DNA from: Ancylobacter novellus
GTDB taxonomy: Bacteria; Pseudomonadota; Alphaproteobacteria; Rhizobiales; Xanthobacteraceae
Assembly (NCBI GenBank): GCA_003241485.1
Contig: QFQD01000055.1
Span: 1-64,000 of the forward strand
DNA length: 64,000 bases
Direction of reading: 5' to 3'
Part shown: positions 16,448 to 25,656 of the stretch, piece by piece
Numbering within the stretch: position 1 is the stretch's first letter
Layout of the letters: every line of letters starts with the position of its first letter
The notes under the pieces: model-generated
Seen by the model: the letters and a program-made list of their open reading frames with translations, nothing else
Told to the model about the DNA's origin: nothing
The model's database searches: none
Program-made: the position numbers and the translations under genes

Positions 16448-17479
16448 ATGTCGGGAGGAGCCGCCACGACGAAGCCGGGCGGCTTTGCCGAACCGGTCTC
16501 GCACGGCGATCTTAGCGCGACCGGTCGCCGTTCGGCCCGGCTGCGGCTGCGCGCCGCCTGGATGTACTATGTCGAGGGCATGACCCAGAGTGCCATCGCC
16601 GAGGCGCTCGACATCGGCCGGGTCACCGTGGTGCGCCTGCTCGCCGACGCCCGCGCGCTCAATGAGGTGAAAATCTCGCTCTCGCGCGAGATCGCCGAAC
16701 TGCCGCGGCTCGAAATGGAGCTGCAGAAGACCTTCGGCCTGCGCGAGGCTATCGTCGCCCCGCTGTCCGGGCCACTCGCCGACCCGACCAGCGCCATCGG
16801 CGCCGCCACCGGCCAGTTCATCTCCGACCTCATCCGCCCCGACATGAAGATCGGCTTCGGCTGGGGCCGCACACTGATGCGCGCGCTCGGCTTCATCGAC
16901 GAGAAGGCGGTCGCCAACGTCTCCGTCATCTCGCTGCTCGGCGGCATCACCAAGGCGCGCCAGTACAACCCATCGGAGTTCGCCTGGCAGCTTTCGCGCA
17001 TCTTCCAGGCCGACTGCCATCTCATCGCCGCCCCCGCCATCGTCGACAGCATCGAGACCAAGAAGGCGCTGATCGAACGCTGCGGCCTCGGCACCGTCTA
17101 TACGCTCGCGCGCGAGATGGACGCGGTGGTGGTGAGCGTCGGCGAGATGGACAGCGACAGCACCTCGCTGCGCTTCGGCTTCTTCTCCGAGGCCGACTGG
17201 GCCTCGCTGATCGCCGCCGGCGCGGTCGGCGATGTCGTCTATAATTTCATCGACACGCAGGGGCGGGTGATCGACCACCCGATCAACACCCGTATCATGT
17301 CGATCCCGCTGGAGACGCTGCAGGCGACGCCCGAGCGCATCCTCACCTCCGGTGGCCCCGGCAAGACCGAGGCGGTGATCGGCGCGCTGCGCCTGCTTCG
17401 CCCGACCGTGTTCATCACCGACGAGATCACCGCCGCCGCCGTCCTCGCCAAGGTGGCGCCGGCGGGCGATACGCCGTAG
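16448..17479 (+). CDS. SorC/DeoR-type sugar-binding transcriptional regulator
   Basis: A 343-residue regulator. An HTH lies at about residues 25-60 (RAAWMYYVEGMTQSAIAEAL, DIGRVTVVRLLADARAL), and the SorC sugar-binding domain follows (FGLREAIVAP, IGFGWGRTLMRAL, NVSVISLLGGITKARQYNPS, VDSIETKKALIE, and a final FITDEITAAAVL). The family includes EryD of Brucella and binds phosphorylated sugars. ATG 16448 lies 9 nt after AGGGA; the GTG at 16442 is too close. The downstream DRL-family oxidoreductase, 111 bp away on the same strand, is its probable target. Confidence 0.9.
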   Translation: MSGGAATTKPGGFAEPVSHGDLSATGRRSARLRLRAAWMYYVEGMTQSAIAEALDIGRVTVVRLLADARALNEVKISLSREIAELPRLEMELQKTFGLREAIVAPLSGPLADPTSAIGAATGQFISDLIRPDMKIGFGWGRTLMRALGFIDEKAVANVSVISLLGGITKARQYNPSEFAWQLSRIFQADCHLIAAPAIVDSIETKKALIERCGLGTVYTLAREMDAVVVSVGEMDSDSTSLRFGFFSEADWASLIAAGAVGDVVYNFIDTQGRVIDHPINTRIMSIPLETLQATPERILTSGGPGKTEAVIGALRLLRPTVFITDEITAAAVLAKVAPAGDTP

Positions 17480-17492
17480 GAAAACAGGGTTT

Positions 17493-17513
17493 GCGCACGG
17501 AACATTTGTGCGC
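17493..17513. promoter_or_regulatory. Inverted repeat between sorC-type regulator and DRL gene
   Basis: The arms GCGCAC (17493-17498) and GTGCGC (17508-17513) are separated by 9 nt, about 80 bp before the DRL start. Site size and location fit a SorC operator. Assignment is inferred. Confidence 0.4.
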
Positions 17514-17590
17514 GGCCGAATTGTTGAGTACCGAAAGGTGAGGCCGGGTGAACGCACCCGCCGCGCCTGCCGGGGGAAGGAAGTTCGCTG

Positions 17591-18925
17591 ATGTTCGTCC
17601 AGAACGGGATTGTCCGCTCCGGCATCGCCGCCGAACTGGCGCGGCGCGTCGAAACGCATGGGCCCATCACCATCGGTCTCGCCGGTGCGGGGCAGATGGG
17701 CACCGATCTCATCGTGCAGGCCGCGCTCATGCCCGGCGTGCGTATCGGCGCCGTGGTCGAGCTCAACGCCCAGACCGCGATCGATGCCGCGCTGATGGCC
17801 GGCCACCGGCGCGAGGACATCGTCACCGTCTCCACCAGCAGCCAGATCGACCGTGCCATCGAGGCCGGTCATTTCGTCATCACCGACGACTACCGCGCCA
17901 TGTGCGCCGCCGGCCACATCGACGTGGTGATCGACGCCACCGGCAGCCCGAACATCGGCACGCTGGTGTCGCTGGAAGCGATCCACAACGGCAAGCATGT
18001 GGTGCTGCTCAGCGTCGAGGCTGACATCACCATCGGCCGCTTCCTCAAGCAGGAGGCCCGCGCCGCCGGCGTGGTGCTCACCGGCGCGGCCGGCGACGAG
18101 CCCGCCGCCACCGTGGAACTGATCGGCTTCGCCCAGTCGCTCGGCTTCGAGATCGTCTGCGCCGGCAAGGCCAAGAACAACGCCTTCAAGCCGGACGCCG
18201 TCCCCGACGAGTTCGAGGAAGAGGCCCGGGCGCGCAACATGAATCCGCGCATGCTGGTCGAGTTTGTCGACGGCTCGAAGACCATGGTCGAGATGACGGC
18301 GCTCGCCAACGCCACCGGCCTCGTGCCGGATGTGCCGGGTATGCACGGGCCGCACGCCGACCGCGATGTGCTGGCGCAGGTGCTGTGCACCAAGGAGGAT
18401 GGCGGCATCCTCTCGCGCACCGGCGTGGTCGATTTCACCCTCGGCAAGGGCGTGGCGCCCGGCGTGTTCTGCATTGTCAAGCCACGCCACCCGCGCGTGA
18501 TGGAGCGCATGATCGACCTCAAGGTCGGGCCGGGCCCCTGCTTCGCGCTGATCCGCCCCTATCACCTCACCAGCCTCGAAGTGCCGCTCTCGGCGGTACG
18601 CGCCGTGCTGCACGGTACGCCGGACATGGAAGTGCTGGACCATCCGGTGGCCGAATGCACGGCGGTGGCCAAGCGCAACCTCAATCCCGGCGATGTGCTC
18701 GGCAAGATCGGCGAATATGATTATCGCGGCTTCACCATGGCCTGGCGCGAGGCGCGCGACAGCTTCGCCTTGCCGCTCGGCATCGCCGAGCGGGCGCGGG
18801 TGCTGAAGCCGGTCAAGGCGGGCGAGCGGCTGACCTATGACAATTGCCAGCCGGACGACCAGCTGATCGTCACGCAGATCCGCCGCCGGCTCGACCAGGC
18901 CGACGCGCAGTATCTGGCAGCCTGA
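17591..18925 (+). CDS. DRL-family (DXR-like) NAD(P)-dependent oxidoreductase with C-terminal SAF domain
   Basis: A 444-residue protein. Residues 26-40 form a Rossmann motif (ITIGLAGAGQMGTDL), followed by DVVIDATGSPNIGTL and a second half with GHADRD-like and TKEDGGILSRTGVVDFTLGK stretches. The C-terminal 90 residues (CTAVAKRNLNPGDVLGKI, then FALPLGIAERARVLKPVKAG) form a SAF domain. This architecture matches the DXR-like (DRL) family first shown in Brucella to make methylerythritol phosphate from deoxyxylulose phosphate; many homologues have unknown substrates and are annotated as homoserine-dehydrogenase-like. Pairing with a SorC regulator suggests a sugar or polyol phosphate substrate. Start: AAGGAAG sits 9 nt before ATG. 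Confidence 0.78.
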   Translation: MFVQNGIVRSGIAAELARRVETHGPITIGLAGAGQMGTDLIVQAALMPGVRIGAVVELNAQTAIDAALMAGHRREDIVTVSTSSQIDRAIEAGHFVITDDYRAMCAAGHIDVVIDATGSPNIGTLVSLEAIHNGKHVVLLSVEADITIGRFLKQEARAAGVVLTGAAGDEPAATVELIGFAQSLGFEIVCAGKAKNNAFKPDAVPDEFEEEARARNMNPRMLVEFVDGSKTMVEMTALANATGLVPDVPGMHGPHADRDVLAQVLCTKEDGGILSRTGVVDFTLGKGVAPGVFCIVKPRHPRVMERMIDLKVGPGPCFALIRPYHLTSLEVPLSAVRAVLHGTPDMEVLDHPVAECTAVAKRNLNPGDVLGKIGEYDYRGFTMAWREARDSFALPLGIAERARVLKPVKAGERLTYDNCQPDDQLIVTQIRRRLDQADAQYLAA

Positions 18926-18934
18926 GCGCGCCGC

Positions 18935-19210
18935 TCAACTATTTCCCGGCTGGCTGAGCGTGGCAAAATGCGCATTGGCGAGGCGCGCCTCGGCCTCGGC
19001 CAGCGCGTCGGCGAGCTGGCGCACCTGCACGGGATCGAGCACCAGCTGCAGCGCGGGCACCGGCTCACCGGGCTTGGGTGCCTGTGTGCCGATCTCGATG
19101 CGCAGGCCCACCTTCTCCGCGCCAAACAGCGCGGTGGTGAAGGCCTGCATCGGCCACACCTTGAGATGACCCTTGTCGTCCTTGTCCCAATCGTCGAAAC
19201 GGCCGGCCAT
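18935..19210 (-). CDS. Conserved small protein of unknown function
   Basis: A 91-residue acidic protein, MAGRFDDWDKDDKGHLKVWP at the N-terminus, then FTTALFGAEKVGLRIEI and a C-terminal Ala/Glu helix ending LAEAEARLANAH. I do not recognise a characterised domain. The start at 19210 has GGAG 7 nt upstream; the frame is open further 5' but that part looks non-coding. It is convergent with the DRL gene and lies downstream of dnaE2 on the same strand (107 bp), so it may be read from the end of the mutasome operon. Confidence 0.65.
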   Translation of the reverse strand: MAGRFDDWDKDDKGHLKVWPMQAFTTALFGAEKVGLRIEIGTQAPKPGEPVPALQLVLDPVQVRQLADALAEAEARLANAHFATLSQPGNS

Positions 19211-19317
19211 GCTGGTCTCCTGATAAAGCGGGTCGGGCGCGCGGGCGCCGTGTCGCCTCCGATCTAGCACCGATCGTGGCGCGCGCGACAGACCGCACGC
19301 GCGCCCCTGCGCGCCGT

Positions 19318-22300
19318 TCAATGGAAGTCGCGTGACTTTGGCAGGATGCGCACCTGCCGCGGATGGCCATGGCCGGAACGGCGCCCTGCCAGCAAATGCC
19401 CTTCGCCCGCTTTGCCGCGCACCCGCTCGTCCTGGCCGGGATCGACCTGCGGACGTGGCAAATGGCGGGGATCCTCGAACAGGCGCCCGAGTTCGGCGGA
19501 GCGGTCGAATACCCGCTCGCCCATCACATGCACGACCCCCTCCTTGCTCTTCTGTACCCGCCCTTCCACCACCACCAGACGGGCGCCCATCACCTCGCCC
19601 CGATAACGCTCGAACTGGCGCGCCCAGAGCAGCACATTGACGATGCCGGCCTCGTCCTCCAGCGTCATGAAGATAGCGTTGCCCTTGCCCGGCCGCTGGC
19701 GCACCAGCACGACACCGGCCGCGCGCACCAACGCCCCGTCGCGCGCCGCCGCGACCCCGGCGCTGGACAAGACGCCCTCACGCGAAAACACCGCGCGCAG
19801 CATGCCCATCGGGTGGCCCTTCAGCGACAGCCGCGTCGTCTGGTAATCGACCGCCACCTGCTCGGGCAGCGGCATCAGTGGCAGGTGCGCGTCGAGGTCG
19901 CTGCCGAGTTCGCGCGCATCCGCCGCGGCGAACAGCGGCAGCGGCGCATCGTCCGGTAGCCGGCGCACGGCCCAGGCGGCCTCGCGCCGATCGAGCCCCA
20001 TGGAGCCGAACGCATCGGCATCCGCCAGCTTGCGCAGAGCCGCCACCGGCAGGCGGGAGCGGCGGGAAAGCGTCTCGATATCGGCAAAGAAACCGCCGGC
20101 CCGTGCCGCATCGAGCTGTTCCGACCACGCCTCGGTGAACCCGTCGAGCTGACGCATCCCCAGCCGCAGCGCCAGCGGCTGGCCGGGGGCGTCGCGCTCC
20201 AGCGTGTTGTCGTGATGGCTGTAATTGACGTCGACAGGCCGGATTTCGATGCCGTGCTCGCCCGCATCGCGCACGATCTGCGCCGGCGCGTAGAACCCCA
20301 TGGGCTGCGAATTGAGCAGGGCCGCCGCGAAGATCGCGGGATAGCGACATTTGATGAAAGCGGAGATGTAGACCAGCTTGGCGAAGGAAGCGGCATGGCT
20401 CTCGGGAAAGCCATATTCGCCGAACCCCTTGATCTGCTCGAAGCAGCGCTCGGCGAAGGCGCGCTCATAGCCGCGCGCCACCATGCGCTCGATCAGCATG
20501 TGCTGGAAGCGGTCGATGGTGCCGAGATTGCGGAAGGTCGCCATGGCGCGGCGCAGGCCATTGGCTTCCTCCGACGAGAACTCCGCAGCAACCATGGCAA
20601 GCTTCATCGCCTGTTCCTGGAATAGCGGCACGCCGAGTGTGCGTTTCAGCACGCTTTTCAGTTCATCGGGGTCATGCGAGGGCCCCGGCGAGGGATAGGT
20701 GACCCGATCGGTCTCGTCCCGCCGGCGCAGATAGGGATGCACCATATTGCCCTGGATCGGGCCGGGCCGAACGATGGCAACCTGGATGGTGAGGTCGTAG
20801 AGATTTTTGGGCTTCAGCCGCGGCAGCATGTTCATCTGCGCCCGGCTTTCCACCTGAAACACGCCGATGGAATCGCCCGTCTGCAGCATGGCATAGACAT
20901 CGGGCTGCTCCTTCGGCACCTCGGCGAGGCCCCATTCGATCCCTTCATGCTGCTCCAGCAGGTCGAGCGACTTGCGGATGCAGGTGAGCATGCCGAGCGC
21001 CAGCACATCGACCTTCAGCAGGCCGAGCGTGTCGATGTCGTCCTTGTCCCATTCGATGAAGGTGCGGTCCTTCATCGCCGCCTTGCCAATCGGCACCGTC
21101 TCGTCGAGCCGGTTCTGCGTCAGCACGAAGCCGCCGACATGCTGGGAGAGATGGCGCGGAAAGCCGAGCAGGCGTGTCGCGAAGCTGAGTGCCCGCGCCA
21201 CCGTGGGGTTGGCGGGATCGAGCCCCGCCTGACGCGTCTGGCTGTCGGTGATCTCGCGGCCCCAGCTTCCCCACACCGTGCCGGCGAGGCGGGCGGTAAC
21301 GTCCTCGGTGAGGCCGAACACCTTGCCGACATCACGCAGGGCGCTGCGCGGGCGATAGGAGATGACGGTGGCGACGATGCCGGCACGGTGGCGCCCATAG
21401 CGCTCATAAATGTACTGGATCACCTCCTCGCGGCGCGCATGCTCGAAATCGACGTCGATGTCCGGCGGCTCCCGCCGCTCCTTGGAGAGGAATCGTTCAA
21501 ACAGAAGTTCGCTCTCGGACGGATCGACGGCGGTGATGCCGAGCGCATAGCAGACGGCGGAATTGGCCGCCGAGCCGCGCCCCTGGCACAGGATGCGCCG
21601 CTTCTCCGCGAAATCGACGATGTCGCGAATGGTGAGGAAATAGGAGGCGTAGCCCAGCTCGTCGATAAGGCTGAGCTCCTTCTTGAGCTGATCCCTCACC
21701 TTATCGGGGACGCCATCGGGATAGCGGATAGCCGCCCGCTGCCAGGTGAGTTCGTCAAGCCGGGCCTGCGGCGTGTAGCCCGGCGGCACCGGCTCCTCGG
21801 GATATTCATATTTCAGTTCATCCAGCGAGAAATCGATGCAGGCGAGATAGGTCAGGGTCTCCGCAACGGCCTCCGGCGCATCGCGGAACAGGCGCGCCAT
21901 CTCGGCCGGGGCTTTGAGGTGCCGTTCGGCATTGGCCTCCAGAAGCCGCCCGGCCGCTTCCAGCGTGGTGCCCTCACGGATGCAGGTGAGCACGTCCTGC
22001 AGGTCGCGCTCGTCGGGATGGTGGTAGAGCACGTCATTGGTGGCGAGCAGCGGCACGCCAAGCGGCGCCGCCAGCGCCTTCAGGCCGGCGAGGCGACGGC
22101 GGTCATCGCCCCGGCGCCCCATCCGCGCGCCGAGCCAGAGCGCGCCGGGCGCCGCCTCATGCAGGCTCTCCAGCAGGGGACGCAGAGCGGCGAGACGCTT
22201 TGCCGGCACATCGTCCGGCGGGAGCAGGATGAGCGAGAGTCCACTGGCATCCGCCAGCAGGTCCTCGCGATAAAGAATGCACGCGCCCTTGCCGCCGCGC

Positions 22301-22908
22301 AGATTTCCCTCCGTGAGCAGGCGACAGAGCCGACCCCAGCCCGCGCGCGTCTGCGCATGGGCGACGATGTCGGGCGTGCCATCGGCAAAGGCGAGCCGCG
22401 CACCCACCACGAGGGTGAAAGGCGGCAGCTCCGGGCCCAGGCCGGCATCAGCCGACGTTTCCGCCCACAGGCGCAGGAGGCGGGTAGCCGCGTCCTCCGC
22501 TTGCGGCTTTGGCGGCTTCCTCTCGCACCGAGGCACCTTCCAGAAGCCGGCAAAGCGCTCCTTTATGTCCCGCAGCGCCGCATGGGCCCGCACCACGCCG
22601 GCCACGCTGTTGCGATCGGCGATGCCGAGGCCGGCATAGCCGAGCCGCAGCGCCTGTAAAACCAGCCACTCCGCTGTGGAGGCCCCACGCAGGAAGGAGA
22701 AGTTGGAGGCAGCGACCATCTCCGCGAAGGCAGGCGGACCCTCGGGCGCGTGTGCCGCGCCCTCCTCGCCGTCCGGCGACGTGCCTTTGGCGGCGCGCGG
22801 CGCGAATAGATGGATGAGCGCAGGCGCCCCCGCCCCGCCGGGGTCGGCAATATCCGCCGCGCTGTTCGGTAATGGGTCGTGGGGGAATGACATGCTCCCT
22901 TGCCTCAC
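19318..22908 (-). CDS. dnaE2: Error-prone DNA polymerase DnaE2 (ImuC)
   Basis: A 1196-residue C-family polymerase. It starts with a PHP domain (FAEMVAASNFSFLRGASTAE, LGIADRNSVAGVVRAH), then has the palm residues PPDIDVDFEHARRE, QGRGSAANSAVCYALGIT and the DnaE2-type end with an OB domain (AIFMTLEDEAGIVNVLLW). DnaE2 works with ImuA and ImuB in SOS translesion synthesis. The start GTG at 22908 overlaps the imuB stop (GTGA); an ATG at 22893 has a ribosome-binding sequence too close to it. The N-terminus carries about 50 extra residues before the PHP domain. Confidence 0.95.
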   Translation of the reverse strand: MRQGSMSFPHDPLPNSAADIADPGGAGAPALIHLFAPRAAKGTSPDGEEGAAHAPEGPPAFAEMVAASNFSFLRGASTAEWLVLQALRLGYAGLGIADRNSVAGVVRAHAALRDIKERFAGFWKVPRCERKPPKPQAEDAATRLLRLWAETSADAGLGPELPPFTLVVGARLAFADGTPDIVAHAQTRAGWGRLCRLLTEGNLRGGKGACILYREDLLADASGLSLILLPPDDVPAKRLAALRPLLESLHEAAPGALWLGARMGRRGDDRRRLAGLKALAAPLGVPLLATNDVLYHHPDERDLQDVLTCIREGTTLEAAGRLLEANAERHLKAPAEMARLFRDAPEAVAETLTYLACIDFSLDELKYEYPEEPVPPGYTPQARLDELTWQRAAIRYPDGVPDKVRDQLKKELSLIDELGYASYFLTIRDIVDFAEKRRILCQGRGSAANSAVCYALGITAVDPSESELLFERFLSKERREPPDIDVDFEHARREEVIQYIYERYGRHRAGIVATVISYRPRSALRDVGKVFGLTEDVTARLAGTVWGSWGREITDSQTRQAGLDPANPTVARALSFATRLLGFPRHLSQHVGGFVLTQNRLDETVPIGKAAMKDRTFIEWDKDDIDTLGLLKVDVLALGMLTCIRKSLDLLEQHEGIEWGLAEVPKEQPDVYAMLQTGDSIGVFQVESRAQMNMLPRLKPKNLYDLTIQVAIVRPGPIQGNMVHPYLRRRDETDRVTYPSPGPSHDPDELKSVLKRTLGVPLFQEQAMKLAMVAAEFSSEEANGLRRAMATFRNLGTIDRFQHMLIERMVARGYERAFAERCFEQIKGFGEYGFPESHAASFAKLVYISAFIKCRYPAIFAAALLNSQPMGFYAPAQIVRDAGEHGIEIRPVDVNYSHHDNTLERDAPGQPLALRLGMRQLDGFTEAWSEQLDAARAGGFFADIETLSRRSRLPVAALRKLADADAFGSMGLDRREAAWAVRRLPDDAPLPLFAAADARELGSDLDAHLPLMPLPEQVAVDYQTTRLSLKGHPMGMLRAVFSREGVLSSAGVAAARDGALVRAAGVVLVRQRPGKGNAIFMTLEDEAGIVNVLLWARQFERYRGEVMGARLVVVEGRVQKSKEGVVHVMGERVFDRSAELGRLFEDPRHLPRPQVDPGQDERVRGKAGEGHLLAGRRSGHGHPRQVRILPKSRDFH

Positions 22909-24416
22909 GCAAACAGGCCATGCAGGAACCAGCGCGGCTCGCCAGGCTCGCGGTCATAAAGCCCGGCGCGGAAAAGCCAGAAGCGCCGGCCCTCGCGGTT
23001 CTCCACCCGGTAATAATCGCGGGTGGGGATGTCCTGCGGCTGGCGCCACCATTCCGCGGCAATGCGCTCGGGCCCCTCTGCACGGGCTACCTCATGCACC
23101 ACGCGGCGCCAGCGGAAGCGCAGCGGCGGGCCGTCGGGCACCTCCGCCAGTGCCTCCACGGGCTGGGGCGGCTCGAACATCATCAAGGGCCGCGGCAACC
23201 CGTCCGCCGGCGGCGCTAGCGACATGGCCGGCAGATCGCCCGCCGGCACCAGTGCGCTTGCCCGGCTTGGATCATGCGTGTCGCGCAAAAGGAAGCGCAG
23301 CACCCGCTCGCGCCCGAGGCGTACAGCGAGCCGATCGACCAGCGCGGCGACCTCCTCCGCCTCGATGGCGCGCCCGTCGAGGCTCACCTGCGCGGGGGTG
23401 AGCGGCTCGGCACGCAGCACGGCGAGCCGCACCAGATCGAACCCGAAGCCGGGGTCGATGGGGTCGGCCAGCGCCGCGATCTTTTCCCGCCACAGCCGGG
23501 CCAGCGCGGCATGGTCGCGCGAGGGGCGCGCGGTCTCAATCCTCAGCCGGCGCACCGCCCCGTCGGCGCGGAAGAACGAGGCCTCGAAGGCGCGCCCACC
23601 CTCCCCGCGCGCCTCCAGCATCAAAGCGAGGTCGTCGACCAGCAGGGCCAGCGTCGCCTCGATATCCTCCGCGCGAGCGATCGGTTCGGCAAAGCGCCGC
23701 TCGGCGATCGCCGCCGGCAGCGGCCGGCGCGGCACGAGGCGGATATCCTCCTCCCCGCACACACGGCGTAGCCGCGCCAGCAGGTCCTCCCCGAAGCGCG
23801 CGGCGAGCGGCGTGCCAGGCCGGGCGGCGAGATCGCCGATGGTCTTCAACCCGGCGCGGGAAAGGCCGGTCACCACCTCCTCCGCCACACCGAGCAGGGC
23901 AATGGGCAGCCCCGCCACCGCTCGCGCCTCGCCGCCGGGCGGCACGATGCCCGCTTCGCCCATGCGGCCCTTGCCGGCCCGCGCCACGGTAATATCGAGC
24001 ATCAGCACGTCCGCCGCGTCGCGCGCGACAAGCGGGGTCCAGCGGTCGCAATCATCCGCCACCTGCTCGAAAAAAGCGGCATCGGCGACGGGATCGTGCT
24101 CCACCACGGCGAGGTCGGGAATGCGCGCGCGGGCATCTGCCAGTGTCAAACCGGGGGCGAGGCCGCGCCGACGCGCCACGCGGTCCACTGCGGCAAGGCG
24201 CAGCGCGCCCTTCACCTTCTCAACGAAGACAAGCGGCGTCGGGGCGAATGGGTCCGGCGCGCCCGGATCAGACGCGAGCCGGCCCTCAGCCCGCGCGGAG
24301 GAGCCCGTCCTCCCCGAGCCCCGCGCCCTGCACACCCTCGCCAACCGGTCTGCTGGCAGGAATGGGAACCACAGCGCGAGGTAGCGCGGCGAGGTCGCGG
24401 AAGGAACGTGCCTCAT
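22905..24416 (-). CDS. imuB: ImuB, Y-family polymerase-like protein of the SOS mutasome
   Basis: A 503-residue protein. RYLALWFPFLPADRLAR at the start and LTLADARARIPDLAVVEHDP are typical of ImuB, which has a Y-polymerase fold without catalytic acidic residues and connects DnaE2 to the beta clamp. It also carries the LADDLALMLEARGEGGRAF-like region and, late, RRVVHEVARAEGPERIAAEW with a C-terminal tail ending PRWFLHGLFA. I set the start at ATG 24416 where homology begins; the frame stays open upstream because it overlaps imuA. The overlap with imuA is 131 bp, and that with dnaE2 is 4 bp. Confidence 0.92.
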   Translation of the reverse strand: MRHVPSATSPRYLALWFPFLPADRLARVCRARGSGRTGSSARAEGRLASDPGAPDPFAPTPLVFVEKVKGALRLAAVDRVARRRGLAPGLTLADARARIPDLAVVEHDPVADAAFFEQVADDCDRWTPLVARDAADVLMLDITVARAGKGRMGEAGIVPPGGEARAVAGLPIALLGVAEEVVTGLSRAGLKTIGDLAARPGTPLAARFGEDLLARLRRVCGEEDIRLVPRRPLPAAIAERRFAEPIARAEDIEATLALLVDDLALMLEARGEGGRAFEASFFRADGAVRRLRIETARPSRDHAALARLWREKIAALADPIDPGFGFDLVRLAVLRAEPLTPAQVSLDGRAIEAEEVAALVDRLAVRLGRERVLRFLLRDTHDPSRASALVPAGDLPAMSLAPPADGLPRPLMMFEPPQPVEALAEVPDGPPLRFRWRRVVHEVARAEGPERIAAEWWRQPQDIPTRDYYRVENREGRRFWLFRAGLYDREPGEPRWFLHGLFA

Positions 24417-25110
24417 GGTCCCACTCCAGATTCCAGGTACCACCCTCCACCGGCCGCGCGCCCTCGCCGCCACGGTGGCGCAGCAGGGTGACGTGGAAGG
24501 CCGGCCCGCCGGGCGCGTTGGCCTCCCAAGGGGCGGAGACCGCCGGCGCCACGCGCCAGCGCGTCGCGGTCGCCGTCGGCAATTCGCGCGCGGTGGCGCG
24601 TAAGAGGAAGCAAGTGACGCCGGAATCGGCAGCCCGCAGGGAAAGGCGGCGCGTGGCGGTGAGGTCGAGCACCTTCGGTTCACCGAAGGGTTCGATAATC
24701 AGCCCGCCAAGCCCCGGGCAGCGCACTGCATCGCCCGCCGCGCGCAGCACCTCGCCCGCATCGGGCGCCCGCACCAGGATCAGCCGTGCCGGGTCGAGGC
24801 CCAGCGCGGCAAGACCCAGCGCTTCGGGCCGGCCGAGTTCCCCCTCCGCCGCATCCTGCCGCACCCAGAGGATGGGGCGCCCGCCCGGTGCCGCGCGCAG
24901 CGTCAGCGCCAGGGTGAAGCCGGTGGCCGCCGGCAGGTCCGCGCCCCGCGCAGCCTGCACCTCGTGCAGCGTGCCGCGCGGCAGGATGAGGCCGGCCTGC
25001 TCCGGCCCGCCGCCCCCGAGAGAAAAGCTATTGGCCACGTCCGGCAGGCGCTCCGCCTCCAGCCCGGCGAGCATCTGCCGAAGCGCGGCGACATCCTGGT
25101 GTCGACCCAT
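24286..25110 (-). CDS. imuA: ImuA, RecA-like SOS mutagenesis protein
   Basis: A 274-residue protein with a RecA-like core lacking a strong Walker A: LHEVQAARGADLPAATGFTL, then ILWVRQDAAEGELGRPEALG and LGLDPARLILVRAPDAGEVL, followed by TCFLLRATARELPTATATRW and the ending region shared by ImuA proteins. ImuA binds RecA and ImuB during damage-induced mutagenesis. Start ATG 25110 is 15 nt from the LexA box. The C-terminal 44 codons overlap the imuB 5' end in another frame. Confidence 0.88.
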   Translation of the reverse strand: MGRHQDVAALRQMLAGLEAERLPDVANSFSLGGGGPEQAGLILPRGTLHEVQAARGADLPAATGFTLALTLRAAPGGRPILWVRQDAAEGELGRPEALGLAALGLDPARLILVRAPDAGEVLRAAGDAVRCPGLGGLIIEPFGEPKVLDLTATRRLSLRAADSGVTCFLLRATARELPTATATRWRVAPAVSAPWEANAPGGPAFHVTLLRHRGGEGARPVEGGTWNLEWDHEARSFRDLAALPRAVVPIPASRPVGEGVQGAGLGEDGLLRAG

Positions 25111-25125
25111 GACGCGCTCACGTTC

Positions 25126-25140
25126 GTTCCTGTTTTGTTC
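25126..25140 (-). promoter_or_regulatory. LexA (SOS) box of imuA-imuB-dnaE2
   Basis: GTTC at 25126-25129, seven bases, then GTTC at 25137-25140: exactly the direct-repeat GTTC-N7-GTTC LexA site of alphaproteobacteria. It is immediately upstream of imuA on the promoter side, so DNA damage should derepress the whole operon. Confidence 0.9.
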
Positions 25141-25189
25141 CGTTAAAACGACTCTTTCCGGGTCGAGAGTCAAGCGTCTTGCGGAAGAG

Positions 25190-25642
25190 TCAGTTCGCTT
25201 CGGCGCGCTTCTCGCGGAAGGTCCACACCGCGTTGCCGCCATAGTGCCAGAGCACCAGCAAGCCAGTGACGAGAATCTGCGCGGGCAGATAGGGCGCGGC
25301 CAGCACCTGCGTGAACAGGGCCATCAGCGCCGCGTTCAGCACCATGCCGACCCCGGCGACGAGAAGAAATTTCGTCATCGCCTCGCCATGCGGTTTCGAG
25401 GAACGGAACACCACATGGCGGCTGAACTGGTAGTTGACGAAGGCGCCGACGAGGAAGCCCGCCGTGGTGCCGAGCACCGGACCGGCAAGGCCCGACTGAA
25501 CGAGCCCGATCAGCACCGCGTAATGCGCCGCGGTGCCGATGCCGCCCAGCACGGCAAACAGCAGGATGTGCCGCAGCCGCGCCATGAGGGCCTCGCGGCG
25601 CCGCGCTCCGGTTCCGGCCTGCAGCCTGTCCACCGTCCCCAT
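25190..25642 (-). CDS. GtrA-family membrane protein
   Basis: A 150-residue protein with four membrane helices (ILLFAVLGGIGTAAHYAVLI; GTTAGFLVGAFVNYQFSRHV; FLLVAGVGMVLNAALMALFT; AQILVTGLLVLWHYGGNAVW) and the family ending NAVWTFREKR. GtrA proteins probably flip polyprenyl-phosphate-linked sugars across the membrane. I kept the ATG at 25642; ATG 25585 with GAGG in front is a good alternative. It is the last gene of the GT2 / GT-C / GtrA set, 14 bp after the GT-C gene. Confidence 0.88.
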   Translation of the reverse strand: MGTVDRLQAGTGARRREALMARLRHILLFAVLGGIGTAAHYAVLIGLVQSGLAGPVLGTTAGFLVGAFVNYQFSRHVVFRSSKPHGEAMTKFLLVAGVGMVLNAALMALFTQVLAAPYLPAQILVTGLLVLWHYGGNAVWTFREKRAEAN

Positions 25643-25656
25643 CCTTGCCGTCCCGC

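Noticed and set aside
16409..18643. A 744-codon open frame on the minus strand
   Set aside because: It is the mirror of the SorC and DRL genes. Its protein is His/Asp/Gly/Arg-rich low-complexity sequence with no motif, as expected from antisense of GC-rich coding DNA.
20674..22659. A 661-codon plus-strand open frame inside dnaE2
   Set aside because: Antisense shadow of DnaE2, whose motifs are continuous on the minus strand.
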